Assembly: GCF_028769735.1 (NCBI RefSeq)
Contig: NC_088171.1
Span: forward strand, 92,612,912 to 92,676,911
From: Zonotrichia leucophrys gambelii
Taxonomy: Eukaryota; Chordata; Aves; Passeriformes; Passerellidae
Length of the DNA: 64,000 nt
Direction: 5' to 3'
Numbering within the stretch: the first letter of the stretch is position 1; each line of letters starts with the position of its first letter. Position numbers and translations under genes: made by a program. Below are positions 12,401 through 25,000 of this stretch, in pieces. The notes under the pieces were generated by a model. It did no database searches, was not told the origin of the DNA, and worked only from the letters and a program-made list of their open reading frames with translations.

Positions 12401-14749
12401 CCCTCTGAAAATGCAACATTTCTATTTACATGGGTGCCTACTCTGCATGAATATGAATGGCAAGGGTCTGTTTCTCATCTCACTTCCTTAAAAGCGTAAA
12501 CTCAGGGAATTGTACCAGTAAACAGGTGTGAGACCAGACTACAGCCCTTGGCAATTGCCTTTTGAAACCAAGTACCTAAATATACCACGGCTGTGGACTG
12601 GTAAGTTAAAACCAGTGCTGAGATGAAAAGCAGCCATGTTCTGAACTAGAACTGTTTCCAATGTTTTGGTGTAAAGTTTGTAGCTTATGTAATTTATTTT
12701 TGGTTTTGTTTTTTTCCTGGGTTGCTCTGTGAGTGTGTGTCTCTACAGGGTTTTCTGGAGGGAAGGGATACACACTTTTCTCCGAAACTTTCATCAGTAG
12801 TTTTAAGATGGTCAAGATATTACAGCTTGTAAACACGAAGACCAGGCTAAAGATTAAGGTCGTATCTGCAGAAGTGTCAGGGCTGACTCCAAAGCCAGGT
12901 TTCCAGATCTGCCTATTTGTGGTGCTCAGCAGGGTCACAGCCTAGCTGAATGTGCCATAAGTTAGTCTTTACAGGTACAGGATTATTATTCTTCATAGGA
13001 ATATTTTAGCATTGCAGTATGTTTATGATATGTTTCATTAAATTCAGTTTATCTTGCTCTTTACACAGCATTTGTTTTTTGACCTCCCCTAACTTTTCAA
13101 AGTAAGTATAAGGGTCTTTGAAAAAAATAACAATCTACTTATTTCTTGCAGAATATTTTTGTCATTTCAGCACCGCCAGGCATAACAGACTATAATATAT
13201 TTTAGTGTAAAGAAAAACTTAGATATTAATATGTCCTAACAGATAATCATAGTTAATCTTTTAGCTACCAAGACTAAATTAATTTACTGTCAATCATATG
13301 CTCTCTGTAAAGTCCAACAGAATTGTTGAACAATTAAATCTGTGGGTTGTTTTCATTAAAAGAGAAATAATTACTGCAGGACAATGAAAAAAGTCACATA
13401 CAAGTACATAATTTTTGTTCAGTTTTCTGTAAATGCAAAAGAACTTTGTATCAATAAATAAATACAAACTATGGCCCCTGGACTCCTGCAATTCCGTGAA
13501 ACCCAGCAGATTTCTATCAAAGAGCACAGCTCATCACACACCTTGGTATTTGCAGAACGATCCCTGAGACGTTCTGGGTAAGTTAAGGTGCATGCAGATA
13601 TGGCTAATGCATTCTCCCTATAGTAGGCTGTCAGACACTGAACAGCTAAATTCTTGATAATAACTTGAAAAAAAATATGATTTAATACTTCCAGATTAGT
13701 TTGAAGAAAATACGTTACAGCATGCTTTAATTGCTAAATTATGTATATAAGTATAGTCTAAAAAAGCATAATGTAATTTTTATATAATTGCAGTAAATAT
13801 ACTTCAGGATTAAATATTACTTAGCAACAAGTGATAAATGGCCAGTGGAGTTATTGTCTGAGTACAGCTGCTATTTTTAACAATCTCAAATTTAATCACA
13901 TTTCTTTAAGGGGGAAGAATTTGATCTTGTTTTTCCATAGCTGTAGTTTTTTTTCTTATCCTATATCAACATGCCTAAAAATTGTATTTAACAAGTCATT
14001 TCAATGCTGTATTTTAATAACTACAGACCCTTTTTTTTCAGCTTCCAGAATATTCCATGAATATTTAAATTGTGACTGTGCTACATTAAAGAACAAGGTT
14101 ATAAAAATATATGATCTTTAGTAAAGCTTTACTGATTTTTCAGAATTTTAATTTTAACAGGCTTGTTTTAAAAATGTGAGTTTTACTGAAGGAATATTTA
14201 GGCTGGGGTATCCAAAGCATACCCTATTCTCATTTAAATAATGGCAAAATTCCTGTTGATTTCAACAGGAATGGTCTTATCCATCCAGTGTCACACTTTG
14301 CAACCCTTCTATCTGAATATTAGGGAAGTGCTATTAAATTTTAGCCTTCAGAAAATGGAATTAAAGATATTGGACATACAAGTACTGCTCCTGGTTAATC
14401 AATGACATCATAATTGATTGTGTTTTGGCACAGCCTTTTTGCAAGAAGAATGCTCTATTTATCCATGCATTTTTGCTTTAACTCAGCCACTGAATATACT
14501 GCAGATTATTAGATCATTTTTTGTGATTGAGATCCTCACAATGAATAGTTACTAACACTAATATCTACTGCACTTCCTTCCTCTCGTTGTCCACCTATCA
14601 CGAAAAGACAACGGCTGGCTGGACCGATTTCTACCCTCATCCAAATTTCACACTTAATTTCATTTTGGCAAAGCAGCTGGTAAGGAGAAATGCAGCGCGC
14701 AAATCATTTCTGTGCGGAAAGCAAACGGGGAAAGGAAAGTGAGACATAC
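9458..14749 (-). other. NR4A3: NR4A3 intron between hinge and LBD exons
   Basis: This 5,292-bp intron runs from GTATGT to TTTTAG. It holds two chance-looking open frames of 136 and 162 codons on the minus strand (10234-10644 and 11039-11527), neither resembling a family I know. No recognised transposon. Confidence 0.9.
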
Positions 14750-14922
14750 TCTTGAATAGTCCAGCTCCCTGGGCGTGGAGTCGGTTAAAGCTCGAACGAG
14801 GGCATTCATCATGCTGATGGGAGGAGAGGGCGGGGAGGGCTGAGAGGGTTCTTGCTGTAAGGGGCTCTTTGGTTTGGAAGGCAGCCGACCTCTTCTCCCT
14901 TTCAGGCTGTCGGTACGGACAA
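14750..14922 (-). CDS. NR4A3: NR4A3 coding exon 3: A-box and hinge
   Basis: This 173-bp exon completes Val339 and encodes residues 340-396, from [18 protein letters not shown] to RELDYSR. The RGRLPSK stretch (about 350-356) is the A-box-like C-terminal extension of the DNA-binding domain, which in this family contacts the A/T bases 5' of the half-site. It is followed by a Pro/Ser-rich hinge (QPSPPSPP) and the start of the ligand-binding domain ([14 protein letters not shown]). The acceptor is TCACCTAG|TT and the donor AGA|GTATGT, whose -1 base is A rather than the usual G. Phase 1 in and phase 0 out agree with the flanking exons. Confidence 0.96.
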
Positions 14923-15881
14923 CTAGGTGAAAAAAAATCCGAAGGGAATCAGTTGTGAAGGTACAAGCAAATGATGGATCAGAATGAACACCCTGCTTTC
15001 CTTACGGTGGCCAGACCAGTAAAAATAAGTGTTCTCCAGTTTCAGCATGTGCTCTTGATGCCTTTGATTGCAAAGGAACACAAATGGCACCAGAACTGTG
15101 TCAGACCTACGATCGTAAGCAGCAATGTAGCTGCTTAGTGAGAGCCCAGCTGTGTTCCTTGTGTCCATGCTTTGTTTGCAGCATGTCAGTGTGCCCCTGC
15201 ACTTGTGCCTGTGACACTCCACTGCTGAAAACAAGCTGAATGTGAAACACAGATTTTAATGTTTCTACTAGCAGTGTGCCTTTTAAATGGCAGAGGCATT
15301 CATTCAAAGTAATTTCAGCTTTCTTAAAGCATTTGAAAAAATACGGTCACACTATATAGGTTATATTATCCATGTCAGTATTTGCAATGGGACTGCTCAC
15401 ACAATATTACTCACATGCTTAAATATTTGCAGAATTGGGACTAATGAGTTGATCCTGTTTCCATTTAAATTAATTGCAAATTTACAATCAGTTTATGGGA
15501 ATGAAACGAGATCCTATGTCAAAATGCACACAATCCAGTGCAGCCCCCAGTGAGAGAACAAGGGGAAGCCAACAGCATTATCGAGCAATGTTCAAAGTTA
15601 ATAAAGGAGACATTTTGGCCACTGTCAAATTATCCTCTTGTGACCTTGCTGTTCTTGAACTCTGGGGTCTATGGTCTAAATATGATAATAGGGGTGAAAA
15701 GCACAAAATCAATACATTATTACATAAATGCACATATTTTGGGGTAAGTTATGAATCTCATCACTGTCAAATTTATTGTAGAGACATCCATGCTTGCTCA
15801 CACACACACACACACAAAGACACAGATTCATAAAACATAATATTTTAGTTTTCTGGGATCATAAATAGCCAGAGTCCTTAC
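14923..15881 (-). other. NR4A3: NR4A3 intron between zinc-finger-2 and hinge exons
   Basis: This 959-bp intron runs from GTAAGG to CACCTAG. It contains a short (CA)9 microsatellite at 15799-15816. Nothing else was recognised. Confidence 0.9.
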
Positions 15882-16011
15882 CTTCTTTAACCATGCCGAC
15901 ACTGAGACACTTCTGGAACCGGCAGTATTGGCATCTGTTACGACGTCTCTTGTCCACTGGGCAGTTTTTATTTGCCAGACAAACATATTTTGCATTTTTC
16001 TGAACTGTTCT
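15882..16011 (-). CDS. NR4A3: NR4A3 coding exon 2: second zinc finger
   Basis: This 130-bp exon encodes residues 296-338 plus the first base of codon 339. It starts [11 protein letters not shown] and ends SVGMVKE. The zinc ligands are Cys306, 312, 322 and 325 in the C-x5-C-x9-C-x2-C spacing of nuclear-receptor second fingers, followed by the FQKCLSVGM helix. The acceptor is TTTTTGCAG|AGA and the donor GAAG|GTAAGG. Phase 0 in and phase 1 out match the neighbouring exons. Family members bind the AAAGGTCA octamer as monomers through this domain plus the A-box in the next exon. The 2.2-kb intron to its right shows no other gene. Confidence 0.97.
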
Positions 16012-18210
16012 CTGCAAAAATGCAACACAAAGATAGTAAACTGATTGTTTCTTGAGCAGCTTAGAACCTGACAAAATGTGTTTTAATTACAACATGAAAA
16101 GTGACAGTGCAATTCATATAATTAGATAAAATTAATTTCCTAACACACTAGCCTGCAGGAAAAACAATTTTATTAGTGCTAGCTGCTGACAATGAAAATC
16201 ATCTAGGATTTTTCTGAAGCAAGTCTCTGGAGACAGGCAACTTTGAATGATAAAATCATATCTGAAATTACCAGGTCATCACATCTACCTTTGGGGATTA
16301 GATTATCTCCGCTTTTAATATCCCTTTGGGAACAATTTTCTACTTGGTTCATTCCCTTGATTATTGCTGACCTTATTAAAATAAAATCAAAATGATCTGC
16401 AATGTACTTCTCTTGCTATCACTATTGTTAGTCAAATACCACAATAACTGGTTTGGTTAGCCATTAAAATCATCAGGGAGAAAAATAAAAACACCAGCAA
16501 CCCCTACAAAACATGTTTGGCTAAATACTCTGGGAAAGTTAACCTGACCTGAAGAAAAAGGACAGAATGATGACACAGTTATGTAAATTTAATTAACTCT
16601 AAAGTCATGTTGAAAAAAATAAAGCAAAATTAAAATGTATAGAAACCTGGTAAGCGTTGTAAGAATGTAACAAATATCAATGCAAAAACATGTCATGCTG
16701 CCATGCTTAAAATCAAAGATACATCAATAAATAACATTCAAAAAGGTACTACTAGAAAAGACACCAGGAACAATTGATCAACTCAACATTCAATATTAAA
16801 TCTTCAACTGCAATTAAATGAATGGATAAATTTTATTCCATAATTTGTGTTTGTTATCAAATAACAGCCTCAATGTACTGAAGGTATGAGATACAGCAAA
16901 TATTGTTCATTGTGATTTGGAGCTGAAAACAGTTTAATTTTGCAGAATTAGGTGCTGTTGCAACTCAAGGATATGCTATTGATTTCCACAGGGGCAGGTT
17001 TGGGATAAAAAGAGCTGCTATTTCCATGTTATTTGTGTTGCCTTTTCTAGTTATATTTAAATAACAAATTAGTTTTATAGGAGACATGTGTATTACCCTG
17101 TGGTGAAAAGATTATTATTAAGTAACACTGACAATTCCACCTACAATAAAAAAATGTTATAAGCCCTCCCCCCAAATATTTTGGGACTGGTTTTGTTCCC
17201 ATTGTATCTTTTACCAGAATAAAGGCATAACTGCTATCTTAACAAGAAGAAATATACAAAATCAACCCCAAATGTTTCAAATCTTAAACTTGCTGCGCAG
17301 AACCATCCTACCAAAAGTCAATCACAAGCTCTTCCCTTAAACAAGCTATTTCTGAAATTAATACTGGAATCTGGACCGTCAAACTCTGCTGAAAGGAAAC
17401 TACAAAGCACCCAAACCTAAGATCTAAAGAGTATAATCAACTCTTGAAAATGTAAGTGCAAAGTTCCAGCTGAGAAACTGCTGTGTGTAAGTTATTTGGG
17501 CTGCTACTCAGCTGCAAAGAGTAGCAGAGCAGCATTGCAGAGCAGGCACCGGGACCCTGTGCAGTGCTTAGTCACTGCTCTGCAGGCAGCTTTCCCCTGG
17601 GAAGGGCTCCCCAGGCTCCTGAGCTGAAGGGGAACGACAAGGCAGCCACCAAAAGCAACCAGGAGTTCTTGGGTTTGTCCCATGAGTGAAACCGGTTTCT
17701 TCCCGGTGCTGACCACCCTGCATTCCTCCTCACGCCAATTTTCCCTGGACAGCAAAGGGCACTGCTGCTACCACCTAAAATATTAAGTGGACTTTACAAT
17801 TTCAGGGTTTGTTTTCTCACCTAAAAACAAAGTGTAATTGGAATTGGTGACTGAGTAAAACCCAGGCTGAATGTACTCCAGATGAGTTTCACTACTGAAT
17901 AAATGCTGTTTATAGCTTAAACTGGGGTGACCTAAGTTTCATTGAGGAGCGCTGGCAGACCAGAGGTGGTTCCCCCAGATCACTGCCATGGCCTCTTCTC
18001 AGCAGAGACTGGCTGATCCTTTTATCCTACACAGGGCTTTCCTTGACCTTCAAAAACTTTGGGCGTCCCTCCTACCCTGCTGTGGGGGCCCGAGTTTCAG
18101 CACACGATGTCCCTGAAGCCCCAGGTCGGGACCAGGAGCGCGTCGGGACTCAGAGGGTGGGAAGTGAGGTGGGATCAAGCAGGGAGGGGAGCAGAACACG
18201 GATCCCTCAC
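16012..18210 (-). other. NR4A3: NR4A3 intron splitting the two zinc fingers
   Basis: This 2,199-bp phase-0 intron runs from GTGAGG to TTTGCAG and falls exactly between the two zinc fingers after FFK, a classic nuclear-receptor intron position. AT-rich in its left half, with no recognised repeat. Confidence 0.92.
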
Positions 18211-19095
18211 CTTGAAGAAGCCCTTGCAGCCCTCGCATGTCCGCACCCCGTAGTGCTGGCAGGCGGCATTATCTCCACAGACAGCGCAGGTGCCTTCCCC
18301 GGACGAGGAGCTCCGGCTGGGAGGGGACGGGAGGCCGCTGCTGCCGCTGCCGCTGCTCTCCCCCATCAGGCTGGAGGTGGCTGCGTTGAGGCCGAGCGGT
18401 GAGAAGGCTAAGGTGGCTGGTCTTTTGGCCAGGTGAAGCCCGTAGGAATGGCCCTCCATGGGAGCCTGGCTGGCGGCGGGCCTGTCGGAGCCCAGGGGCA
18501 GGCTCAGCGAGGCCGGGTCGTAGCACATGTGAGCGGCCGCGGACGGCGTGTGCGGAGGCGAGTGCTTGAAGTGGAAGAGAGGGAAGCGCGGAGGCACGGT
18601 CTTCATGGGGGCGGCGTCCATCAGGTGCCCGGGAGGCAGGCAGGTCTGCGTGGGCTGCAGCGGGGGCTCATCCCACAGGGCCTGGTGGGCAGGGAAGCCC
18701 GGCGTGGTGGGCGTGGAGGGTGGCGATTGCTTGAAGTACATGGAAGTGCTGGGCATCCCCTCATCTGTAGACGGGGGCAGTGAGGGCTGGTACGGGGACA
18801 GCCGGGTGTCTTCCATCTTTATGAGGGGCCTCTGGCCAGAGGAGGCAGTTTGCATTTGGTAGAGGCAGGAAGGCTTGAGCTCGTAGCTGCCAGAGTAACC
18901 CTCCATAAAGGTGCTGAAGCTGGGAAGGGAGGTGGTGGCAGTGGCAGTGATTTCGGTACTGCTCAGGTCCATGGTCAGCTTGGCATAGTCGGGGTTCATG
19001 ATGTCTGAGCTGTACTCCGAGCCATAGGCGTAGGTCTGGGATGCATAATTCGAACCGGGCGGTGAAGGACTATACTGCGCTTGCACACAGGGCAT
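18211..19095 (-). CDS. NR4A3: NR4A3 (NOR-1) first coding exon: AF-1 region and first zinc finger
   Basis: Encodes residues 1-295 of an orphan nuclear receptor that binds NBRE/NurRE DNA in the nucleus. The start is the ATG at 19095, giving [15 protein letters not shown], the NR4A3 N-terminus. It lies 2 nt inside the exon, whose acceptor (TTTGCCCTTGCAG) ends at 19098. The open frame runs on upstream through the acceptor, but that part is intron. Residues 1-265 are Ser/Pro/Thr-rich (AF-1) and include the conserved [18 protein letters not shown] block. Residues 270-295 form the first zinc finger (Cys270, 273, 287, 290) with P-box CEGCK. The exon ends in FFK, followed by donor AAG|GTGAGG, phase 0. 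The long His tract that I recall in human NR4A3 is absent. NR4A1 and NR4A2 do not share this N-terminus, so the paralogue call is firm. Confidence 0.97.
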
Positions 19096-21654
19096 ATCTG
19101 CAAGGGCAAAGGGGCGCGTCAACAACAGGCCCAGGGCACCAGGCTGCGGCCCAGGCCAGCACAAACTTCCTTCCTAGAGCTTTCCCAGAGCTCACATAGG
19201 CACCCAACTCCCATTCGGACATTTAAATTAGCGTTGAGCCTTTTGCTTTCAACAAGAAATATGCACCAGGGACCGACTAAGCATTCAGTACTAGGAGTCT
19301 GCTCTCATCTAGTCAAGGGAGAAACTCACCAGTTTATATTATACCAGTGTCAGTGAGAGAAGAATCCATCTCAAGCTGCCCTACATCTGCTGCTTAATAT
19401 ACATAGGTGTCAATGAGAATTAGATAAGCACAACGAGAAGAGTTATGACTCTAAATCTACCTCTCTATGCCTTCAAATCATGCTGTAAAATTTTCACGAA
19501 GAGTAAACGGGGTTATCAAATGCATAATATTAAAATTTATATTTATTTTAAAAGAAGCAGCATCTGCAGCGCATGTCAGAGGAATTACTCAAATCACAAG
19601 GTTTTCTACTCAGGACTTGCATCAATTTTGCTTACTCAGCTCTGGACCTTTGAAGAGTATTTATGGTCAGCTAATAATTTAGGGTTGCTGTTTCATTATT
19701 AGTTTTAAGGCTTATCTTTGGTAGAATGTTCTCATTTAAAAAGTGGAGGGTACGACATCCCCTTCAATTTGCAAAAGTGTAGGATAAAAGATATGTGGCA
19801 TTTCTGTTTTTGTGGGAAAGCAAGGTTGAGGCCAGTAATACAGTTGGTTTTATTCATTAGTCATGAAACTTAATGTGGTTCACTAATAGCTGGGATGGTC
19901 AAAGCAACACAGTGCCTGGCTAAAAAGATCTGATTGTTATTTTCTTTTACATTTCCTGCTAGTCTGCCATGTAATTTGCTGGTCACAGGAAGTAATAGAC
20001 CCAATTCTGCAATTCACTGAGGTTTGCCTGAGTAAACACTGTGAGATTCTAGACCAATATTTGCAACTTGAACTAAAAGTGTGTGGTGTATTTTGGTTCC
20101 ACAGCAGAGGAATAAAATGCATCAATTAGTATAAATTTTCTCATAAAGAGAAAAGTAAATATGGATAAAATGTATATCAAAATTAAGTGCAGTTCATCTC
20201 TTCTTAATCATGGTAATTTATATTCCAGAAGCACTTGAGAAATAATTCATGTTAAAAAAAAAAAACTGCCTTGGAAATAATGAAGTTTTCCTCATTATTT
20301 TAAGAACTCTTTTCACTTACAATTTAAAAAATATTGACTCCTGGCATGCAGGAATCCAAATAATTTGTGTTAAATCAACTTTTAATTCTTTCCTGCCTGC
20401 TTTACAGATAAACATATTTAAACTAAGCACTATCATATTTAAACTAAGAATTATCACACTGTCACAAACCATTCACATCTTTCTTCTTCTCGAGAAAACA
20501 CTAAAATCTGAGAAAAAAAAAATAGTGCTGAAATTAAGACCTTCTTTGCCTTAAATCCAAAAGCTTAAAGAAGGAGGCAGGACAACCCTCCCCCCTAAGC
20601 CTTGCCTCCCAATGTTATTTATGTATTATTCTGCTGGTCTTTTTTTTTCCTGTCAATTTCTGTCCATGCCATTCCACGCACACATTTCCTGGCAAGTCGC
20701 ATCATTATCATTTGTTAGTTTAAGGACTGGCTGTTAAAACATAGTGATCAGTGCTTAATCAAATAAAAAGGGAAGGAAATTCTCTCCACACACCTCCACT
20801 GAGAACTGACGGAGGAACACAACAGAGTGAGTTCACAGCTAATGTCACAACTGGACGTGTTGATACACAGCTCTATGAAGGAAAAATGCTTTTTTTGCTA
20901 GCTCAGAAAATGAGCAGGAGTTCAAGGGAACAGATCATTATGTCCTTTTTTTCCTGCATTTTTCTGAGCATAACAGTGTCATGCCACTGAATTCTGTGCA
21001 AAGTGGAGTAGAAAAACAGAAGTCTAAAATAACTCTGACCGGAGGACTGAAAAAATATCCCTAACCTAAAGGTCTGGTCTCTCCTGGCGCTGTGGGGCTC
21101 CTCCTACCTCGCCTTTTGCCAGCGCACTTGTCTAAGTCTAACCCCTACTTTTCCACTTAGGGCACTAGTATTAATTCCCCCGCAAAGTAAATAACCTGAG
21201 ATTTTTTTTCTTTACCCAACAATATTAAAACAAGAAAAGAAAAGGCCCCAAAGGAGGTGCATTAACGAGCAACCTGTCATCAAAACCTAAATGAATGGCT
21301 GAAAGCATCGGGGCAGGGACATTGGGAGCTATTACCACGGTGTTCTGCTTTCTTTGCGAGAACGTGAGGTAAAGGATGCCCAGTTTAGAGCCAGGGGCGC
21401 CTCACAGGGACACTAGCACCCCCAAGCAGCCCCCCCTTGGAGCTGGCACATCTTTGGCGAGGGGCTCGCAAGCCGTGTGTCCCGGCACGGCATCGCCGAG
21501 AGCGCCGCGAAAGGCACGCGCTGCTCTGATCCTTTCGGGATTTCAGCTCCCCGGGACGTCGGGGGCCGATGATGCCAAAGGGATTTGGGAAGGGTAGGGG
21601 CCCCGCCAGGACCTCCCCTTCTCCTCCCGCCCTTCTCCCGGAGCGGCAGCTTAC
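19096..21654 (-). other. NR4A3: Intron upstream of the first NR4A3 coding exon
   Basis: The acceptor (CTTGCAG) ends at 19098, and the first exon bases AT precede the ATG. If the preceding exon ended in G the codon would be GAT, matching a human isoform with extra N-terminal residues ending in D, as I recall it. The right end depends on which 5' exon is used; the nearest good donor is at 21654. No repeat or other gene was recognised. Open frames here are short. Confidence 0.6.
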
Positions 21655-21655
21655 C
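21649..21655 (-). promoter_or_regulatory. NR4A3: Candidate splice donor of an NR4A3 5' untranslated exon
   Basis: On the minus strand the sequence reads CACCAG|GTAAGC, a near-consensus donor, with the exon side ending at 21655. It lies inside the CpG island and 2.56 kb before the coding-exon acceptor. The start of the exon is not visible: it could be an internal exon or a first exon from an island promoter. Weaker donors (TAG|GTAACC near 22614 and AAG|GTATTT near 23931) are alternatives. Confidence 0.45.
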
Positions 21656-24600
21656 TGGTGGGTATCTTGCGCGCTGAATGGTGGGGCTGGAGGTGCGGAC
21701 GGAGGCGGCGGCGGGCGGCGGCGGCGGCGGGGTGGGTGCCGGCTGGGACCTCTCTGCGGAGGCGGGCCCGGGGCCTGGCCTGGGCGGGGGGCGCTCTTCC
21801 GACCCGGGCTCTGTTCGCCGGCGGCGGCGGGAGACAAGGCACAGTCAGGGGCGGCGGTGCCCGGCGGGGCGGAGGGAGCCCCCCGCCTCCCCCCGGCGCG
21901 GCGCCTCGGGGGCATCATCCCCCCGCCAAGCCCCCGCCTCGCCCCGCGGGTGGGAAGGGGAAGCCGGCCGGGAAGCGCATTCCTGCCGGCTCCCGCTCCC
22001 TCATCGCACAAAAGGCAAGAGAGCACCGGGTTGGGACAACGGAGCCGCCGGTTTGTTCTCCGGGAGAGGAGCCTGGGAAAGGCAAGAGGAGAACTCCGGG
22101 CGGGGTGACTACAACAAGCGGGACAGCATCCCCGAGCGTCCACTTCCCCGTGAGAACTTTCTCTTTTCGGGATGCAGAGACAGGGGAAAAGCAGGCTGGG
22201 AGTTTCTATGCAAGGTACTGGCCAGACTCGAGGGGTGTCCTGCCGGCCCCGCCAACCCTGTGCGGCGTCTCCGGGCCCACCATCGCCGGCGCGGGGCAGG
22301 GAGCGCAGCCCAGCCGCCTCCCCCCGACCCTCGGGGCGCTGCCAGCCGGGCTCCGCGGGGGATGCTCGGCCGCGCCGGCCCCTGCCCACGGAAGCCGCTC
22401 CCCGGCGACTCTTTCTCCCGCTCCTCGTCTTTCTTTTGCCTTCCCCGCGCCCCTCGCCTTTGAACCCCCGCCAGCACCTGGGGTGTTAAGAGCCTGTCAG
22501 CTCATCCCTTTCTCTCCCGAGGGTTTTGTTCCCTTACGAGCTCCTACGAGGCGGTTTCCCGCTCGGCGCGGAGCGCCCTAGGGCTCCTCTCTGCCCCCCC
22601 GAGCCGCCGGTTACCTAGAGACACTCGCTGCGCTTTTAACCACGCAGCACCCCTCCGGGCTGCCGCCGCCCGAGCCAGGAGCGCAGGGCCGTAAGGGCTG
22701 TAAATTAGGAGGAAATAACTACCCTTGTCAAAGCTCTTTTCTTCCTCCGTGCACTTTACATTCAGCCCCGAGTGACACCCCTCCCCACCCTGTAATACGA
22801 GGAGGAAACCGTGAAACACTCCATTGTGATTGTGACTTCTTCAGGCGAGTTTCGAAACCTTCATTTACCCGGGAGGGACTGCGGAGGGGGAAGCTCCATT
22901 CAATTAAAAAGTTTCGTGCTGGATTTCCACCGCCGGTTAGCTGGCGATTTTTTTGGGGGGGGAGTGGGAGGGATCGCCCCGAGCCGCACGGTCACTCCAG
23001 CAAATATCCACGAGATCGCGTGAGATTCACCTCCGAAGAAACCGTCTGGTCTGGTTTAGTCCATTGTTTTTTACCGGGGCTTGACTCCAGCATACAACGG
23101 TCTCCACGGAGGAGAGAAAAATAGGGCGAAGAATGTAATCGAGTGAAGCGGCTTGGATAAAAGTTAGCGATTCATTCCCAAACTTTTTTTTCCTGGAGAA
23201 AAAAAAATCCTATCCCAACACACTAATCCCCCTACATAAAACAGTGTATTACGCCCTTTCCCTGGGAAATATCCTCTCACGGATCCCATCGTATGCAAAA
23301 ATTGCAAGTTAAGTGACAGCGTTCTTAACTAGCCGCGCCAAGGTGAGCGGCATCTCCGCCCGGGACAGGCTATCGCGATAATGCTGTCCCGATCACTGTC
23401 CCTCTACATAATATCACAACCCAACGCCCGCGCTTTCTCGCCTCTTTCCAAGACTGAAACTTCTTTCGCAGCTATTAAGGCGAGGAGGCAAAGGCGAGAG
23501 GCGCCGCGGGGGCAGGGAGCGGGGCAGCGGCGGCGCAGCCCGGCCTCCCCGCACGGTACCGCCCGTGCCGGGGCACCGCGGCCCCTCGTTACCGCTTCTG
23601 ACCTCCGAAGGGAAAAGTGCACATTTCCGAGGAGCAGATGCCGGGCAGACGTGCCATGCAAACATCCCGTCTCATTTCAATACAATATGTCACATTCCAG
23701 CAATTACCTCTCGGGCGAGCTCTTTGGGCTGCCGAGGGGGGCTGCTCTCTCCCAAAGTGAGATGAGCTCAACCTGCCTCGCCGTCCCTATTAGACAGCTG
23801 AACTTGTGCAAACAGAACCACCTATTTCCCGAGCGCGGCTAAAGGAGGGAGACAAATTGCTGCCATTCATCACCGGCGCTGTAAACTCCCCGCCGCCGCC
23901 GGCAGCATCATTTCCATGACAACAACTAGCAGAAATACCTTAGTATCACCGGCTCCGGCTCCCGCTCCGCTCAACCACAGCCCTCCCGTTTGCGAGGAGC
24001 AGCAGTGCCCCGCGCACGGCAGGAGTTGCCGAGGCGGCAGGGACGCTCGGAAGACGAGCGGCAATTGAACATCCACGGGGAGGATGGGGGAGGAGGGGGG
24101 AAGGTGAGGGAAAAGTTTCATCGAGAGCCCGGCACGGCAGCGCGTCGGCTGAACCGCATCGCTCGCCGCCGGCATCTCCCCAGCATCTCTACCCCGCCGG
24201 CGCAACTTTCACGGAGTGGGGACACACCGCGCTGTCCCTCTCCCTCAGCCGCTCCCGTTCACTCGCATACGTACTCGGTTGCTGTGGAGGTTCCGTCTTT
24301 ACATCTAGTTTGTAGGTGCCCGCTTCCTTAAAGGCGTGTGTAGGCGCTGTCCAGCGGCAGGACCCGAGACACAAAATCCCTCAGACTCCGGGTAGCTCCA
24401 GGTCCAGAGGGTGCGTTATCCCGAGGCATGGAAAAGGATTGAAAAAGCCTGAGGAGCCAGGAGCCCGTCCCCGGGCGAAGGGAGGGAGTGAGCAGGCGGG
24501 CGGGCGAGGGATGCCGAGCGGCGGCCGCCGCCGCGATGTGCCTTTGTGTGTGTGTGCGGCGGGAGCCGGGCCGGGACCTGTGCCCGCGTCCCGGTGCGAG

Positions 24601-24682
24601 TGCCCCGGGGTGCGCGTGTGCCTGCGCCGGAGAGAGGGGACGGAGGCGCCTCTCTGCGCTGCTCTCCCGCTCCCTCTCTCTG

Positions 24683-24774
24683 AACGTCATTTATGTGAGA
24701 GGAGCCCTAGCGGCCTCTCCATAGAGCGGCTGGAATGCGAAACGTCAATAGTGACGCCATGGGAGCCTGACGCT
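24683..24774 (-). promoter_or_regulatory. NR4A3: CRE cluster, probable NR4A3 core promoter
   Basis: Four CRE half-sites lie within 92 bp: AACGTCAT at 24683-24690, AACGTCAA at 24741-24748, GTGACGCC at 24751-24758 and CTGACGCT at 24767-24774. Three of them fall within 34 bp. On the minus strand the proximal one overlaps an A/T-rich CATAAATGACG that could serve as a weak TATA, which would put the start near 24650-24670. From the literature as I remember it, human NOR-1 is induced through three closely spaced CREs just upstream of its start. The match in arrangement and the position about 5.6 kb before the coding exon support the call. No transcript start was available. Confidence 0.65.
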
Positions 24775-25000
24775 ACTGACCCCCCCCCCCCCGCCCCAGT
24801 GTGTGCGCCGCGCTCCCGCCGCACCGCGCCGCGCCGAGCCGAGCCGAGCCGAGCTGAGCACAGCCGCGCACAGCCGAGAGGCGCGGAGCGGCGCGGAGCT
24901 CCGGCAGAGCCGCGCTGAGCCGCCGGCAGCGGGACGGCACGGCCGGCCGGCCGCCTCGGGGCCGCCTGCCCGCCACAGCCTGGCGAGTGGCTCCTAAAGC

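Noticed and set aside
21385..22389. 334-codon open frame on the minus strand in the CpG island
   Set aside because: Low-complexity Pro/Arg/Gly/Ala translation with equally long frames on the other strand. It reflects GC-rich composition, not a protein family.
24343..24363. Half match to an REST/NRSF element (GGCGCTGTCC)
   Set aside because: Only the left half fits. The right half diverges.
24189..24374. 61-codon minus-strand frame containing KLDVKTEPPQQPSTY
   Set aside because: The stretch looks protein-like but lies where a 5' untranslated exon is expected and matches no NR4A isoform I can recall.
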